Positions 29,823-38,206 of a DNA stretch of 64,000 bases are shown here, piece by piece. Location of the stretch: the NCBI RefSeq assembly GCF_017833525.1, contig NZ_JAFICD010000001.1:1364001-1428000 (forward strand). The letters run 5' to 3'. Positions within the stretch are counted from its first letter, which is position 1; each line of letters begins with the position of its first letter. The notes under the pieces are model-generated. The model did no database searches, was not told the origin of the DNA, and worked only from the letters and a program-made list of their open reading frames with translations. Position numbers and translations under genes: made by a program. Origin of the DNA: Duganella sp. 1411 (GTDB lineage Bacteria; Pseudomonadota; Gammaproteobacteria; Burkholderiales; Burkholderiaceae_D).

Positions 29823-30587
29823 GTGAACGATCCCATACCCAATGAAATGCGCCGTGGCCCGCCCAGCCTAAAAGATGCTGTGGAGCCGATACCGGCCGGT
29901 TCGAAGCCGCATGACATGACCGATGAGCACGACATCGGCGATTCGCTGACCCTGCTCGCCGACAATGGCGACCCGGTGTCGATCTATCCGGCCAGCACCA
30001 CCAACGTGGTGATGGCGCGGATCCGCTCGGTCGATCCGGAAAACCCGTATTTTGTGCTCGAGCTCAACGAGGGCGAGTTCCTGCCGCCCGGCGAGGCCAC
30101 CTTCGTCGCCTGGCTGCGCTCGTCGAAGATCCAGTTCAAGCTGGCGTCGGACGAATGGGCCTGCCAGCCCGGCGTGCCGACCCTGATCCCGCTGGAGTTC
30201 CCGGACAAGTGCCTGGTGCTGAACCGGCGCGCCTCGACCCGGCTGGAAACCCCGCTGGGCATCTACTACATGGCCTCGTTCGTGCTGAACGGCAAGCCGT
30301 ACGAGTTGCAGTTGTACGACTTCTCGTCGGGCGGCGTCGGCATGCGGGCGCCGCCGCGCGACTGCGTCGGCCTGCACGTGGGCCGCAAGCTGCAGCGCGT
30401 GCGGCTCGAGCTCGGCCCCGACTCGGTCATGATCGCCGACCTCGAGGTGCGCCTGTCGCGCACCTTCCGCTCCTTCCTGCTGGGCGAGCAGGTGCAGATC
30501 GGCTGCCAGTTCACCAACCTGTCTCCCGCCATGCGGGACGAGCTGACCCGCCTGCTCGACAAGCTCAACAGCGGCAAGCACCGCTAG
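29823..30587 (+). CDS. YcgR-like PilZ domain protein (c-di-GMP receptor)
   Basis: A 254-residue cytosolic protein with an N-terminal YcgR-type (PilZN) domain (about 35-135; SLTLLADNGDPVSIYPASTTNVVMARIRSVDPENPYFVLEL) and a C-terminal PilZ domain (about 140-250). The c-di-GMP-binding RxxxR is seen in NRRASTRLE and the D-x-S-x-x-G motif in YDFSSGGVGM. YcgR slows flagellar rotation when c-di-GMP rises; it may respond to cyclases such as the one at 4.1-7.0 kb. The start is uncertain: GTG 29823 is preferred (AAGAGA upstream), ATG 29847 is possible and the frame is open to GTG 29772. It is convergent with the pectate-lyase-domain gene, 19 bases apart. Confidence 0.85.
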   Translation: MNDPIPNEMRRGPPSLKDAVEPIPAGSKPHDMTDEHDIGDSLTLLADNGDPVSIYPASTTNVVMARIRSVDPENPYFVLELNEGEFLPPGEATFVAWLRSSKIQFKLASDEWACQPGVPTLIPLEFPDKCLVLNRRASTRLETPLGIYYMASFVLNGKPYELQLYDFSSGGVGMRAPPRDCVGLHVGRKLQRVRLELGPDSVMIADLEVRLSRTFRSFLLGEQVQIGCQFTNLSPAMRDELTRLLDKLNSGKHR

Positions 30588-30606
30588 CGGGCCGGCCCCG
30601 GCCGCT

Positions 30607-31758
30607 TCAGACCGTATCGGTCGACTGCCGCACGCTGGCCGCGCCGGTGGCCTTGTGGGTATCGCCCATCATCGCCTCCAGTCCCGCGTGGCCGGTATCG
30701 TCGTTCTTGAAGTTGACGCTCGACGTGTGCGAATCGAAGCGGAACACGTCGTACTTGACGTCGCGCAGCACCGAATCCTCGAAGTCCACGTGCGCCGTGA
30801 TCGGCTTGCCGCCGCTGGTGACCATCAACTGGCCGACGTCGGACGCCTGGAGCCCCTGGAGCTTGACGTTGGCGTCGCCGTTGGTCTGGATCACCTTGTC
30901 GTGCGCGTGGTAGAACGACGAGTTGGTGATCTCGACCTGCGCCGGCCGGCCCAACGCGGTGGCGGCGACGCCGGCGCGCTGGGCGTCGACCGCGCGGTTG
31001 TCGGCGCCGTCGATGGTGATGGCGTCCTCGCCGACGTCGCGGTTGACGACGTTGTCGAGCTTGGCGTCGCCCATCAGGTGGATGCCGTCCGCGCCGGAAT
31101 ACTGCAGATTCTTCAGCTTGCCGCCCGATTCCACGATAAACACCGGCAATTGCGTCTCGCTGACGCCGCCGTCGCCCAGCGCTTTGGTCGGACGGTAATA
31201 CTTACCGCCGCCGTCGAAGGTTTCGCCCGCGTGGACGATGATGGTTTTATTCACATCGACGATGGCGGTCGGCTCCGGCGGCGCCGTGCGGGCCGCCGGC
31301 CGGACGCCCGGCACCGGCCCGGCGGCGGCAAGCGTGACGGCCTTGACCGGCGCGTGCGGTGCGCTTACTGTCGTGTCGGCCAATTTTGCACCATCGTGGT
31401 GCACAACCGGGGCTGCCGCGCCGATGTGATGCGCGGGCATGGCCACATGGGTCGCGGCGGACCGGGTTGGCTGCGCGTCGGCCGATTTATGGTGGTGGTG
31501 GGCGTGGTGGTTGTGATGGGTGTGATGGGTGTGATGGTGATGGTGATGGTGATGATGGTCATGCTTCGGCCGCTTGTGGTCGCCGTCGTCGAGTTCGGAC
31601 GCCGCCGACTTGCGGCCCAGGCCGCGTTGCATCAGACGCCGCACGGCCTGCTCCCATTCCTTGTCCAGATTGATGGCACCGGGGCCGGCCGGATGGGCGT
31701 GACACTCCCCTCGGGGATGCTGCGCGTCGTGTACGCGCGTGGCTGAAATTTTTTCCAT
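30607..31758 (-). CDS. HrpW-like protein: poly-His linker plus pectate lyase family 3 domain
   Basis: A 383-residue protein without a Sec signal peptide. It has a short N-terminal region, a striking His tract (66-90, including nine consecutive His), a Pro/Ala/His-rich linker to about 170, and a C-terminal PL3 right-handed beta-helix (about 185-370; VDVNKTIIVHAGETFDGGGKYY, VFIVESGGKLKNLQYSGADGIHL, RDVGEDAITIDG). PL3 enzymes cleave polygalacturonate by beta-elimination; HrpW-type effectors join a harpin-like region to this domain and leave by type III secretion. No secretion genes are in the window, and enzymatic activity is not shown by sequence. ATG 31758 (MEKISATRV) is chosen. It is divergent from the permease-kinase gene. 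Confidence 0.75.
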   Translation of the reverse strand: MEKISATRVHDAQHPRGECHAHPAGPGAINLDKEWEQAVRRLMQRGLGRKSAASELDDGDHKRPKHDHHHHHHHHHTHHTHHNHHAHHHHKSADAQPTRSAATHVAMPAHHIGAAAPVVHHDGAKLADTTVSAPHAPVKAVTLAAAGPVPGVRPAARTAPPEPTAIVDVNKTIIVHAGETFDGGGKYYRPTKALGDGGVSETQLPVFIVESGGKLKNLQYSGADGIHLMGDAKLDNVVNRDVGEDAITIDGADNRAVDAQRAGVAATALGRPAQVEITNSSFYHAHDKVIQTNGDANVKLQGLQASDVGQLMVTSGGKPITAHVDFEDSVLRDVKYDVFRFDSHTSSVNFKNDDTGHAGLEAMMGDTHKATGAASVRQSTDTV

Positions 31759-31952
31759 GGCTTGCACTCTCTCTTCTCGATGTGGGCCGGATAAATTCCG
31801 GCTTATCGACTCTACAAGCCCGTCCGGCGGCGCCACGCCGCCCCGGCGAAGTGGACATGCGCGGAACGAAAGCCCGCGCCCCGCCCCATTCCTCGGCATA
31901 TTTCTTGCTTGAAAATACGGACAAAAGACCTATAAGACAAAACAGGAAGCAC

Positions 31953-34900
31953 ATGAGCACCACAGCGGCAGAGACCGAACCGCCCCAGCGCATCGTCAAG
32001 ATCCGGCGCGACTACAACACCTGGGTGGCCAACGAAACGATCGAGGATTACGCGCTGCGCTACACGCCGCGCTCATTCCGCAAATGGTCGGTGTTCCGCG
32101 TCTCCAACACGGCCTTCGGCGCCATCTCGTTCCTGGTGCTCGAAGCCATCGGCGGCACCATCACCGTCAACTACGGCTTCATCAACGCGCTGTGGGCCAT
32201 CATGGCCGTCGGCCTGATCATCTTCCTCACCGGCCTGCCGATCAGCTACTACGCCGCCACCTACGGCGTCGACATGGACCTGCTCACGCGCGGCGCCGGC
32301 TTCGGCTACATCGGCTCGACCATCTCCTCGTTCGTCTACGCCTCGTTCACGTTCATCCTGTTCGCGCTGGAGGCGGCCATCATGGCCTACGCGCTCGAAC
32401 TGTATTTCGGCCTGCCGCTCTATCTCGGCTACATGGTCAGCGCGCTGGCCGTCATCCCGCTGGTGACGCACGGCGTGACCCTGATCAGCCGCATCCAGAT
32501 GCTGACCCAGCCCGTGTGGCTGGTGCTCATGGCCCTGCCCTTCGTCGCCATCCTGCACAAGCAGCCGCAATTGCTGCCGCAGCTGATGGACTACGCCGGG
32601 CGCTCCGGCCAAAACGGCCATTTCAATGTGCTGATGTTCGGCGCCGCCACCGCCGTCGGCGTCGCGCTGATCACGCAGATCGGCGAGCAGGTCGACTTCC
32701 TGCGCTTCATGCCAGCCAAGACGGCGGACAACCGCCTGCGCTGGCACCTGGGCGTGCTGGTCGCCGGGCCGGGCTGGATCCTGCTGGGCATCGCCAAGAT
32801 GCTGGGCGGCGCGCTGCTGGCCTTCCTGGCCATCAGCAGCGCCGTGCCGCTCGACCTCGCGGTCAACCCCACGCATATGTACCTGGCCGGCTACGGCCAG
32901 GTGTTTGCCGATCCGCGGCTGGCATTGCTGGCCACCGCGCTGCTGGTGGTGATCTCGCAGGTGAAGATCAACATGACCAACGCCTACGCCGGCTCGCTGG
33001 CGTGGTCCAACTTCTTCGCGCGCCTGACGCACAGCCATCCCGGCCGCGTGGTGTGGGCCGTCTTCAACGCGCTGATCGCCGTGCTGCTGATGGAGCTCGA
33101 CGTGTTCCAGGCGCTCGACCAGGTGCTCGGACTGTATTCGTGCATCGCCATCTCGTGGATCACGGCGGTGGTGGCCGACCTGGTCGTGAACAAGCCGCTG
33201 GGACTGAGCCCCAAGGGCATCGAATTCCGCCGCGCCTATCTGTACGACATCAACCCGGTCGGCGTCGGCGCCATGGTGCTGGCGTCGGCGCTGTCGGTGG
33301 CCGCCTTCATGGGCGTGTTCGGCCACCAGGCGCAGGCCTTCTCCGCCTTCATCGCGCTGCTCACGGCGCTGGTGGCGGCGCCGCTGATCGCCATCGCCAC
33401 CAAGGGCAAATACTATACGGCCCGCGCGCCGGGCATGGTGCAAAAGACCTGCGTGATCTGCGAGAAGGAGTACGAGGCCGAGGACATGGCGCACTGCCCG
33501 GCCTACCAGGGTTCGATCTGCTCGCTGTGCTGCTGCCTGGACGCGCGCTGCAACGACGTCTGCAAGCCGCACGCGAAAGTGTCGGCGCAATGGCAGCAGG
33601 CGATGCAGGCGCTGTTGCCCAAATCGCTGTGGCGCTATTTGAGCAGCGGCCTCGGACACTATCTGCTGCTGATGATCGTCACGCTGCTGTTCCTCGGCGC
33701 CCTGCTCGGATTGATCTACTACCACGAGCAATCGGTGCTGCCGGCCGGCGACGCGGCGCTGCTGCCGCAATTGCGGCTGGTATTCTTCAAGATCTTCGCC
33801 GCGCTGCTGATCACCAGCGGCATCGTCGCGTGGTGGCTGGTGCTCACCAGCGAGAGCCGCCGCGTGGCGCAGGAGGAATCGAACCGGCAAACCGGCCTGC
33901 TGACGCGCGAGATCGAGCTGCACAGCCAGACCGACGCCCAGCTGCAGCAGGCCAAGAAGACCGCCGACCAGGCCAACCAGGCCAAGAGCCGCTACATCGC
34001 CGGCATCAGCCACGAGATCAGGACGCCGCTGAATGCCATCCTCGGCTACGCCCAGCTGCTCGACAACGACCCGTCGATCCCCGAACACCGGCAGCAGGCC
34101 ATCCGCGTGATCCGCAGCAGCGGCGAGCACCTGCTGTCGCTGATCGAAGGCACGCTCGATATCGCCCGCATCGAGGGCGGCAAGCTGACCTTCGACACCA
34201 AGGAGATCAACTTCCCCGACTTCATCGGACAGCTGGTGCGCATGTTCGAACTGCAGGCGGCCAACAAGGGGCTGACCTTCCGCTACGAGTTGACCGGGGC
34301 GCTGCCGCGCATCGTGCGCGCCGACCGCAAGCGCCTGGGCCAGATCCTCATCAACATCCTCGGCAACGCCGTCAAGTTCACCAGCGAGGGCGGCGTCGTG
34401 TTGCGGCTGAAGTACGCGCGCGAGATCGCCTCGTTCGAGATCGAGGATTCCGGCCCCGGCATCCTGCGCGAGGAACTCGATCACATCTTCGAACCGTTCA
34501 CGCGCGGCAGCGCCAGCGCGCACGCCAACGCCAGCGGCACCGGCCTCGGTCTGCCGATCAGCAAAATGCTGACCCAATTGATGGGCGGCGAAATGAACAT
34601 CCGCAGCGCGCCGCTGCAAGGCAGCTTGTTCCACATCCGCCTGTTCCTGCCCAGCGTGCACGTCACCGGCAAGGAGCTCAAGGAACTGGAGGCGCCGGCG
34701 CGGCAGCGCACCGGCTATCGGGGCCCACGGCGGCGCATCCTGGTGGTCGACAACGAGCAGGTCGACCGCGAACTGCTGCTCAACATCCTCGCCCCGCTGG
34801 GATTCGAGATCGCGCAGGCCGCGTCGGGACTCGAATGCATCGACCTGCACGCCTCCTTCCAGCCCGACCTGATCCTGATGGACCTGGCCATGCCCGGCAT

Positions 34901-35366
34901 GGACGGCTGGGAGGCCAGCTACATCCTGCGCCGCCGCCAGCTGTCGCAGGTGCCGATCGCCATCGTCTCGGCCAACGCCTTCGACAAGGGCATGGAAAAC
35001 CAGGCCGGCATCACCGCGGCGGACTTCATCGTCAAGCCGGTCAACGTCGCCGAGCTGCTGGACTGGATCGGCCGCCGGCTGGCGCTGGACTGGATCACGC
35101 AACCGCGCGCGGAGACGATCAGCAGCGAGATGCCGGCGCCGCCGGCGTCCATGACGCTGCCGCCGGCCGCGCAGATGGCCGCGCTGGAGGAATTGATACG
35201 CATCGGCTACGTGCGCGGCATCCAGGCCAAACTCGACGAGATCGACGCGCTCGACGCGGCCCACCACGGCTTCACGCACACCATGCGGGATTTTGCCAAA
35301 CGCTTCCAGCTGGACGCGATGGCTGACTTTGTCCGAAAGAACAAGAGCGATGAACTTCAACATTGA
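31953..35366 (+). CDS. Purine/cytosine permease-like transporter fused to histidine kinase and receiver
   Basis: A 1137-residue hybrid sensor. Residues about 20-480 form a 12-helix NCS1-type (purine/cytosine permease-like) transporter. Residues 500-541 are a Cys-rich, probably metal-binding segment (CVIC, HCPAYQG, CSLCCC, CNDVCKPH). Two more helices follow (about 565-635), a coiled coil, a HisKA domain with phospho-His687 (SHEIRTPLNAILGYA), a HATPase (NILGNAVKFTSEGG, GTGLGLPISK), a receiver (Asp977 in LILMDLAMPGMDG), and a C-terminal helical tail. It should sense a nucleobase-like ligand, or flux of it, and signal to the next gene, which overlaps it by 17 bases. ATG 31953 has AGGAAG in front. 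The ligand is inferred from the transporter family only. Confidence 0.88.
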   Translation: MSTTAAETEPPQRIVKIRRDYNTWVANETIEDYALRYTPRSFRKWSVFRVSNTAFGAISFLVLEAIGGTITVNYGFINALWAIMAVGLIIFLTGLPISYYAATYGVDMDLLTRGAGFGYIGSTISSFVYASFTFILFALEAAIMAYALELYFGLPLYLGYMVSALAVIPLVTHGVTLISRIQMLTQPVWLVLMALPFVAILHKQPQLLPQLMDYAGRSGQNGHFNVLMFGAATAVGVALITQIGEQVDFLRFMPAKTADNRLRWHLGVLVAGPGWILLGIAKMLGGALLAFLAISSAVPLDLAVNPTHMYLAGYGQVFADPRLALLATALLVVISQVKINMTNAYAGSLAWSNFFARLTHSHPGRVVWAVFNALIAVLLMELDVFQALDQVLGLYSCIAISWITAVVADLVVNKPLGLSPKGIEFRRAYLYDINPVGVGAMVLASALSVAAFMGVFGHQAQAFSAFIALLTALVAAPLIAIATKGKYYTARAPGMVQKTCVICEKEYEAEDMAHCPAYQGSICSLCCCLDARCNDVCKPHAKVSAQWQQAMQALLPKSLWRYLSSGLGHYLLLMIVTLLFLGALLGLIYYHEQSVLPAGDAALLPQLRLVFFKIFAALLITSGIVAWWLVLTSESRRVAQEESNRQTGLLTREIELHSQTDAQLQQAKKTADQANQAKSRYIAGISHEIRTPLNAILGYAQLLDNDPSIPEHRQQAIRVIRSSGEHLLSLIEGTLDIARIEGGKLTFDTKEINFPDFIGQLVRMFELQAANKGLTFRYELTGALPRIVRADRKRLGQILINILGNAVKFTSEGGVVLRLKYAREIASFEIEDSGPGILREELDHIFEPFTRGSASAHANASGTGLGLPISKMLTQLMGGEMNIRSAPLQGSLFHIRLFLPSVHVTGKELKELEAPARQRTGYRGPRRRILVVDNEQVDRELLLNILAPLGFEIAQAASGLECIDLHASFQPDLILMDLAMPGMDGWEASYILRRRQLSQVPIAIVSANAFDKGMENQAGITAADFIVKPVNVAELLDWIGRRLALDWITQPRAETISSEMPAPPASMTLPPAAQMAALEELIRIGYVRGIQAKLDEIDALDAAHHGFTHTMRDFAKRFQLDAMADFVRKNKSDELQH

Positions 35367-36285
35367 ACCCGCGCGCGGCAACGTGGTGCTGGTGGTCGAC
35401 GACGTGCCGGAAAACCTCGCCGTGCTGCACGACGCGCTCGACGAATCCGGCTTCACGGTGCTGGTGGCGAACAACGGCGAAACGGCGCTGCAACGCGCCG
35501 CCGAAGCGCAGCCGGACATCATCCTGCTCGACGCCATCATGCCCGGCATGGACGGTTTCGAAACCTGCCGCCGCCTGAAAGCCAACCTGGCCACGCGCCA
35601 CATCCCGGTGGTGTTCATGACCGGCCTGACGGAGGCCGAGCACGTGGTGGCCGCCTTCGAAGCGGGCGGCAACGACTACGTGACCAAACCGCTGCGCACC
35701 GGCGAGGTGCTGGCGCGGATCGCCGCCCACATGCAGACCGCGCGCCTGATGGACCAGGCCCGCAGCGCCCTGGACGCCTTCGGCAACGCGGTCATCGCGA
35801 TGACGCCGCGCGACGGCAAGATCGTCTGGCAAACCCCGCTCGCGCGCACCTTGATGCAGGGGTATCTGGTCGACTCGGAGCTGACCTCATGGCTGGCGGC
35901 GACGCAGCACGCGCACAGCCAGGGCCAGTCGCACCCGCCGCTGACGCTGGCGCGCGGCAGCCGCCGGCTGATCTTCTCGGCGGCGGAGTTCAGCGAGGAC
36001 GAACAATGGATGATCGTACTGCGCGAGGAATCGGACGTCGCCCAGATCGAAAAGCTGATGGCCGCGTTCAAGCTGACGCAGCGCGAATCGGAGGTGCTGA
36101 ACTGGCTAATCAAGGGCAAGACCAACCGCGACATCGGCGAGATCCTCGGCACCAGCCCGCGCACGGTCAACAAGCACCTGGAACACGTGTTCGTGAAGCT
36201 GGGCGTGGAAACGCGCACCTCGGCGGCCGCGGTAGCCCTGGGCAAACTACGCGGTGGCCGCAAAGAGGAACTGGAAAGATCCTGA
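35350..36285 (+). CDS. Response regulator with LuxR-type HTH, partner of the permease-kinase
   Basis: A 311-residue DNA-binding response regulator: receiver domain (about 12-130, phosphoacceptor Asp61 in IILLDAIMPGMDG, Lys in VTKPLRTGE), a central linker domain (about 140-230), and a C-terminal LuxR-type helix-turn-helix (LTQRESEVLNWLIKGKTNRDIGEILGTSPRTVNKHLEHVF). The start overlaps the kinase gene by 17 bases, so the two are coupled and form a cognate pair. Targets are unknown; no nearby catabolic genes are obvious. Confidence 0.92.
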   Translation: MNFNIEPARGNVVLVVDDVPENLAVLHDALDESGFTVLVANNGETALQRAAEAQPDIILLDAIMPGMDGFETCRRLKANLATRHIPVVFMTGLTEAEHVVAAFEAGGNDYVTKPLRTGEVLARIAAHMQTARLMDQARSALDAFGNAVIAMTPRDGKIVWQTPLARTLMQGYLVDSELTSWLAATQHAHSQGQSHPPLTLARGSRRLIFSAAEFSEDEQWMIVLREESDVAQIEKLMAAFKLTQRESEVLNWLIKGKTNRDIGEILGTSPRTVNKHLEHVFVKLGVETRTSAAAVALGKLRGGRKEELERS

Positions 36286-36311
36286 GCACGCGCACGGACA
36301 TTGCGCCTGAA

Positions 36312-36349
36312 AACCACACAACCACACAACCACACAACCACACAACCAC
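36312..36349. repeat. Short tandem repeat (AACCACAC) x 4.75
   Basis: Four full copies and a partial copy of AACCACAC follow the response regulator stop by 26 bases. It is non-coding and of a kind prone to slippage. Confidence 0.9.
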
Positions 36350-36356
36350 GTAATCA

Positions 36357-36408
36357 CGTAGGGCGGATTAGGCGGAACGCCGTAATCCGCCATGAGCCGC
36401 CTGCGACG
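36357..36408. repeat. GGCGGATTA-type palindromic repeat, single copy
   Basis: 52 bases matching the copy at 28809-28860 with two differences. It lies between the convergent response regulator and acetyltransferase genes, ending two bases from the latter's stop, so it may serve as a bidirectional terminator. Confidence 0.8.
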
Positions 36409-36409
36409 C

Positions 36410-37057
36410 CTATCGAATGACCACCGTTGAAAACGGCGAAAGAACGCTCCACCCCAACGTCGAGTACAACGCCCGCCCCGCATCGGTCGCCACGAGCAGA
36501 CGCCGCGCCGCATCGGAGCACTGCGTCGAACCCAGCGCCGCCATCACCGCCCTGCCCAGGCCCCGTCGCTGGTGCGCGTCCTCCGTGACGATGCGGTCAA
36601 AGATAAACACCCCGCCGTATTCAACCGCATATCCGCTCGCCGCCAGATTGCCGTCAGCGGCAAAAATACGCGCCACACGCGTAAAGCTTTCAGTGACCAG
36701 CTCCAGCCGATACTCGGCGGGCAAGGCGTGCTGCACATCGCGGCTGCCATCGTGGGTCATTAAGTAGCCGGCCGGCTGGAGCTCCCACCCTGGCGGGACG
36801 AGGTCGAGCAACTGCTCACCATGTCCACACATCTTGATGAAAACACGTGGAGCCGTAATCGACAGCGCCAGCGCGCGAATTTCCGGGGCTGGTCCGGCAA
36901 AGACATAACGCCTAACCTCCTCCGCCGACCCCGTATCAACACGCAGTCCCCCATGATCGGGCACCGGCAACGGCAAACCGCGCGCGATTGAACGGGCGGC
37001 CAGCCAGCCAGTAAGAAGTTCTTGCGCGACCTGAGATGCACTGCCTTGCTTGCTCAT
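36410..37057 (-). CDS. GNAT-family N-acetyltransferase
   Basis: A 215-residue cytosolic protein. The C-terminal half has the GNAT fold: GYAVEYGGVFIFDRIVTEDAHQRRGLGRAVMAAL contains the acetyl-CoA pyrophosphate loop (QRRGLGRA), followed by the ALYSTLGW-type helix typical of the family. The N-terminal half (about 1-110) is not recognised. The substrate is unknown. ATG 37057 has AGCGAGG just before it; GTG 37060 is an alternative. The start lies about 30 bases from one arm of the 50-base direct repeat bounding the adjacent island, and before insertion it was probably 20 bases downstream of the small membrane protein gene now at 41610. Confidence 0.85.
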   Translation of the reverse strand: MSKQGSASQVAQELLTGWLAARSIARGLPLPVPDHGGLRVDTGSAEEVRRYVFAGPAPEIRALALSITAPRVFIKMCGHGEQLLDLVPPGWELQPAGYLMTHDGSRDVQHALPAEYRLELVTESFTRVARIFAADGNLAASGYAVEYGGVFIFDRIVTEDAHQRRGLGRAVMAALGSTQCSDAARRLLVATDAGRALYSTLGWSVLSPFSTVVIR

Positions 37058-37087
37058 CACCTCGCTCCATCATTCCGTTAATTCACG

Positions 37088-37137
37088 CACATCCGCAGCA
37101 TCAGCATCGGCACGCAAGTCCATGCCGTCGCGGCCAG
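37088..37137. repeat. Island-flanking direct repeat, left copy (att-like)
   Basis: Identical for 38 bases (37088-37125) to 41623-41660, then two mismatches, then ten more identical bases. Read on the minus strand it encodes the tail AWTCVPMLMLRMC of the small membrane protein, here followed by Val-Asn and TAA. Confidence 0.9.
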
Positions 37138-37241
37138 AGCGCAGATTGCGCGAAGCTAACGTGCGCATCACCTCACCCCAACGCGAGATAATCAGACCCG
37201 CACGCGGCCCCCTCGCAGGAGGCAAGCCTGAAGAGGTCAGC

Positions 37242-38198
37242 ATGAAAAAACCATATCGTATCAGCCCCGATGTATGGGAACAATTCCTGTCTGCTTGGAC
37301 GGATCCCGATGGCAGAATTCGTTGCGTAGTGCCGAATTGCGATGCGCCAATGGATCTGCTGACAGTTGACCACCGGGTGTCGAAATTCGAGCATGGTACT
37401 GACGCGCTTAGCAATCTCCAACCCATGTGCCGCTCCCATAACTCATCCAAGGGGTCCCGCCCGGACGGTTATTGGAGTAAGCATCTGTATTTCGACAACG
37501 CGCTCAACTTGGCTGTGCTGCGAACGTCCCAGCGGGAATATGTGTATCACGCTTTACTCGATTACCGGACGTTCTTCGCGCAGCCGATCAGCCAAATCAG
37601 CGGGAAGCTGTACACTGTGGCGCAAGTCGTGGCCTCTGGGAAGACACTTGCGGAATTTTGTATTCCCTTCGCTATCAATGCATGTGTCCGCAGATCGTGC
37701 CCCGCTCAGTCTCGCATCGATCGCATGCTAATCGTGACAAAAGGGACGGCGCTCCGATCTCAAATTGCTCAAGAACTTGAAACGGAACCTGTCAGGTATG
37801 GTTTCTTACATGAAGCTCCGACTGTCCTTGAAATCACCGACAACGCCACCTTACTGGATCCCCAAGCTTCTTACCATATCGGTGTGATGTGTCCGAATAT
37901 GCTGTGGCCTCACCTAGACGTGAGCGCTGAAGGACGGAACGGGCCACGCGGTCGCGCATGGATTCGAGGCATTGAACGTGTCGCTAATCGACATCCGCTG
38001 GTGATTTTCGATGAAATGCACTTTGCACCCGACAACATCCGGGAATTTGTCGCTGCAGCAAGCAACACGCTCGTTTTTGGTTTTTCTGCCACGCCCTTTA
38101 AAGGCGACGGCAAACTTCTAGATGATATCGTTTTGGTGAGCAATTTCACTTATCTTGATGCCATGTCAGAAGACGGGTCGATGAAATACATTCGCTAG
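37242..38198 (+). CDS. HNH nuclease plus SF2 helicase domain 1 (N-terminal part of split gene)
   Basis: A 318-residue protein. Residues 28-67 form an HNH/zinc nuclease motif (C28, C33, D43-H44, N58, C63, H66-N67). From about 115 comes the first RecA-like domain of a superfamily 2 helicase: Walker A ASGKT (131-135), DEMH box (257-260), and motif III SATP (282-285). The frame then stops after MKYIR, before motifs IV-VI, which lie in another frame in the next gene. ATG 37242 has GAGG nearby. The combined architecture resembles restriction or defence translocases joined to a nuclease; the function is inferred. It may be a broken gene or an operating two-subunit form. Confidence 0.82.
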   Translation: MKKPYRISPDVWEQFLSAWTDPDGRIRCVVPNCDAPMDLLTVDHRVSKFEHGTDALSNLQPMCRSHNSSKGSRPDGYWSKHLYFDNALNLAVLRTSQREYVYHALLDYRTFFAQPISQISGKLYTVAQVVASGKTLAEFCIPFAINACVRRSCPAQSRIDRMLIVTKGTALRSQIAQELETEPVRYGFLHEAPTVLEITDNATLLDPQASYHIGVMCPNMLWPHLDVSAEGRNGPRGRAWIRGIERVANRHPLVIFDEMHFAPDNIREFVAAASNTLVFGFSATPFKGDGKLLDDIVLVSNFTYLDAMSEDGSMKYIR

Positions 38199-38206
38199 GG
38201 GCTATC

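Noticed and set aside
31490..31560. GTGATG-type low-complexity stretch considered as a satellite repeat
   Set aside because: It is coding: it specifies the His tract of the PL3 protein on the minus strand.
32073..35672. 1199-codon open frame antisense to the permease-kinase
   Set aside because: Same high-GC shadow pattern; the plus strand holds clear transporter, kinase and receiver motifs.
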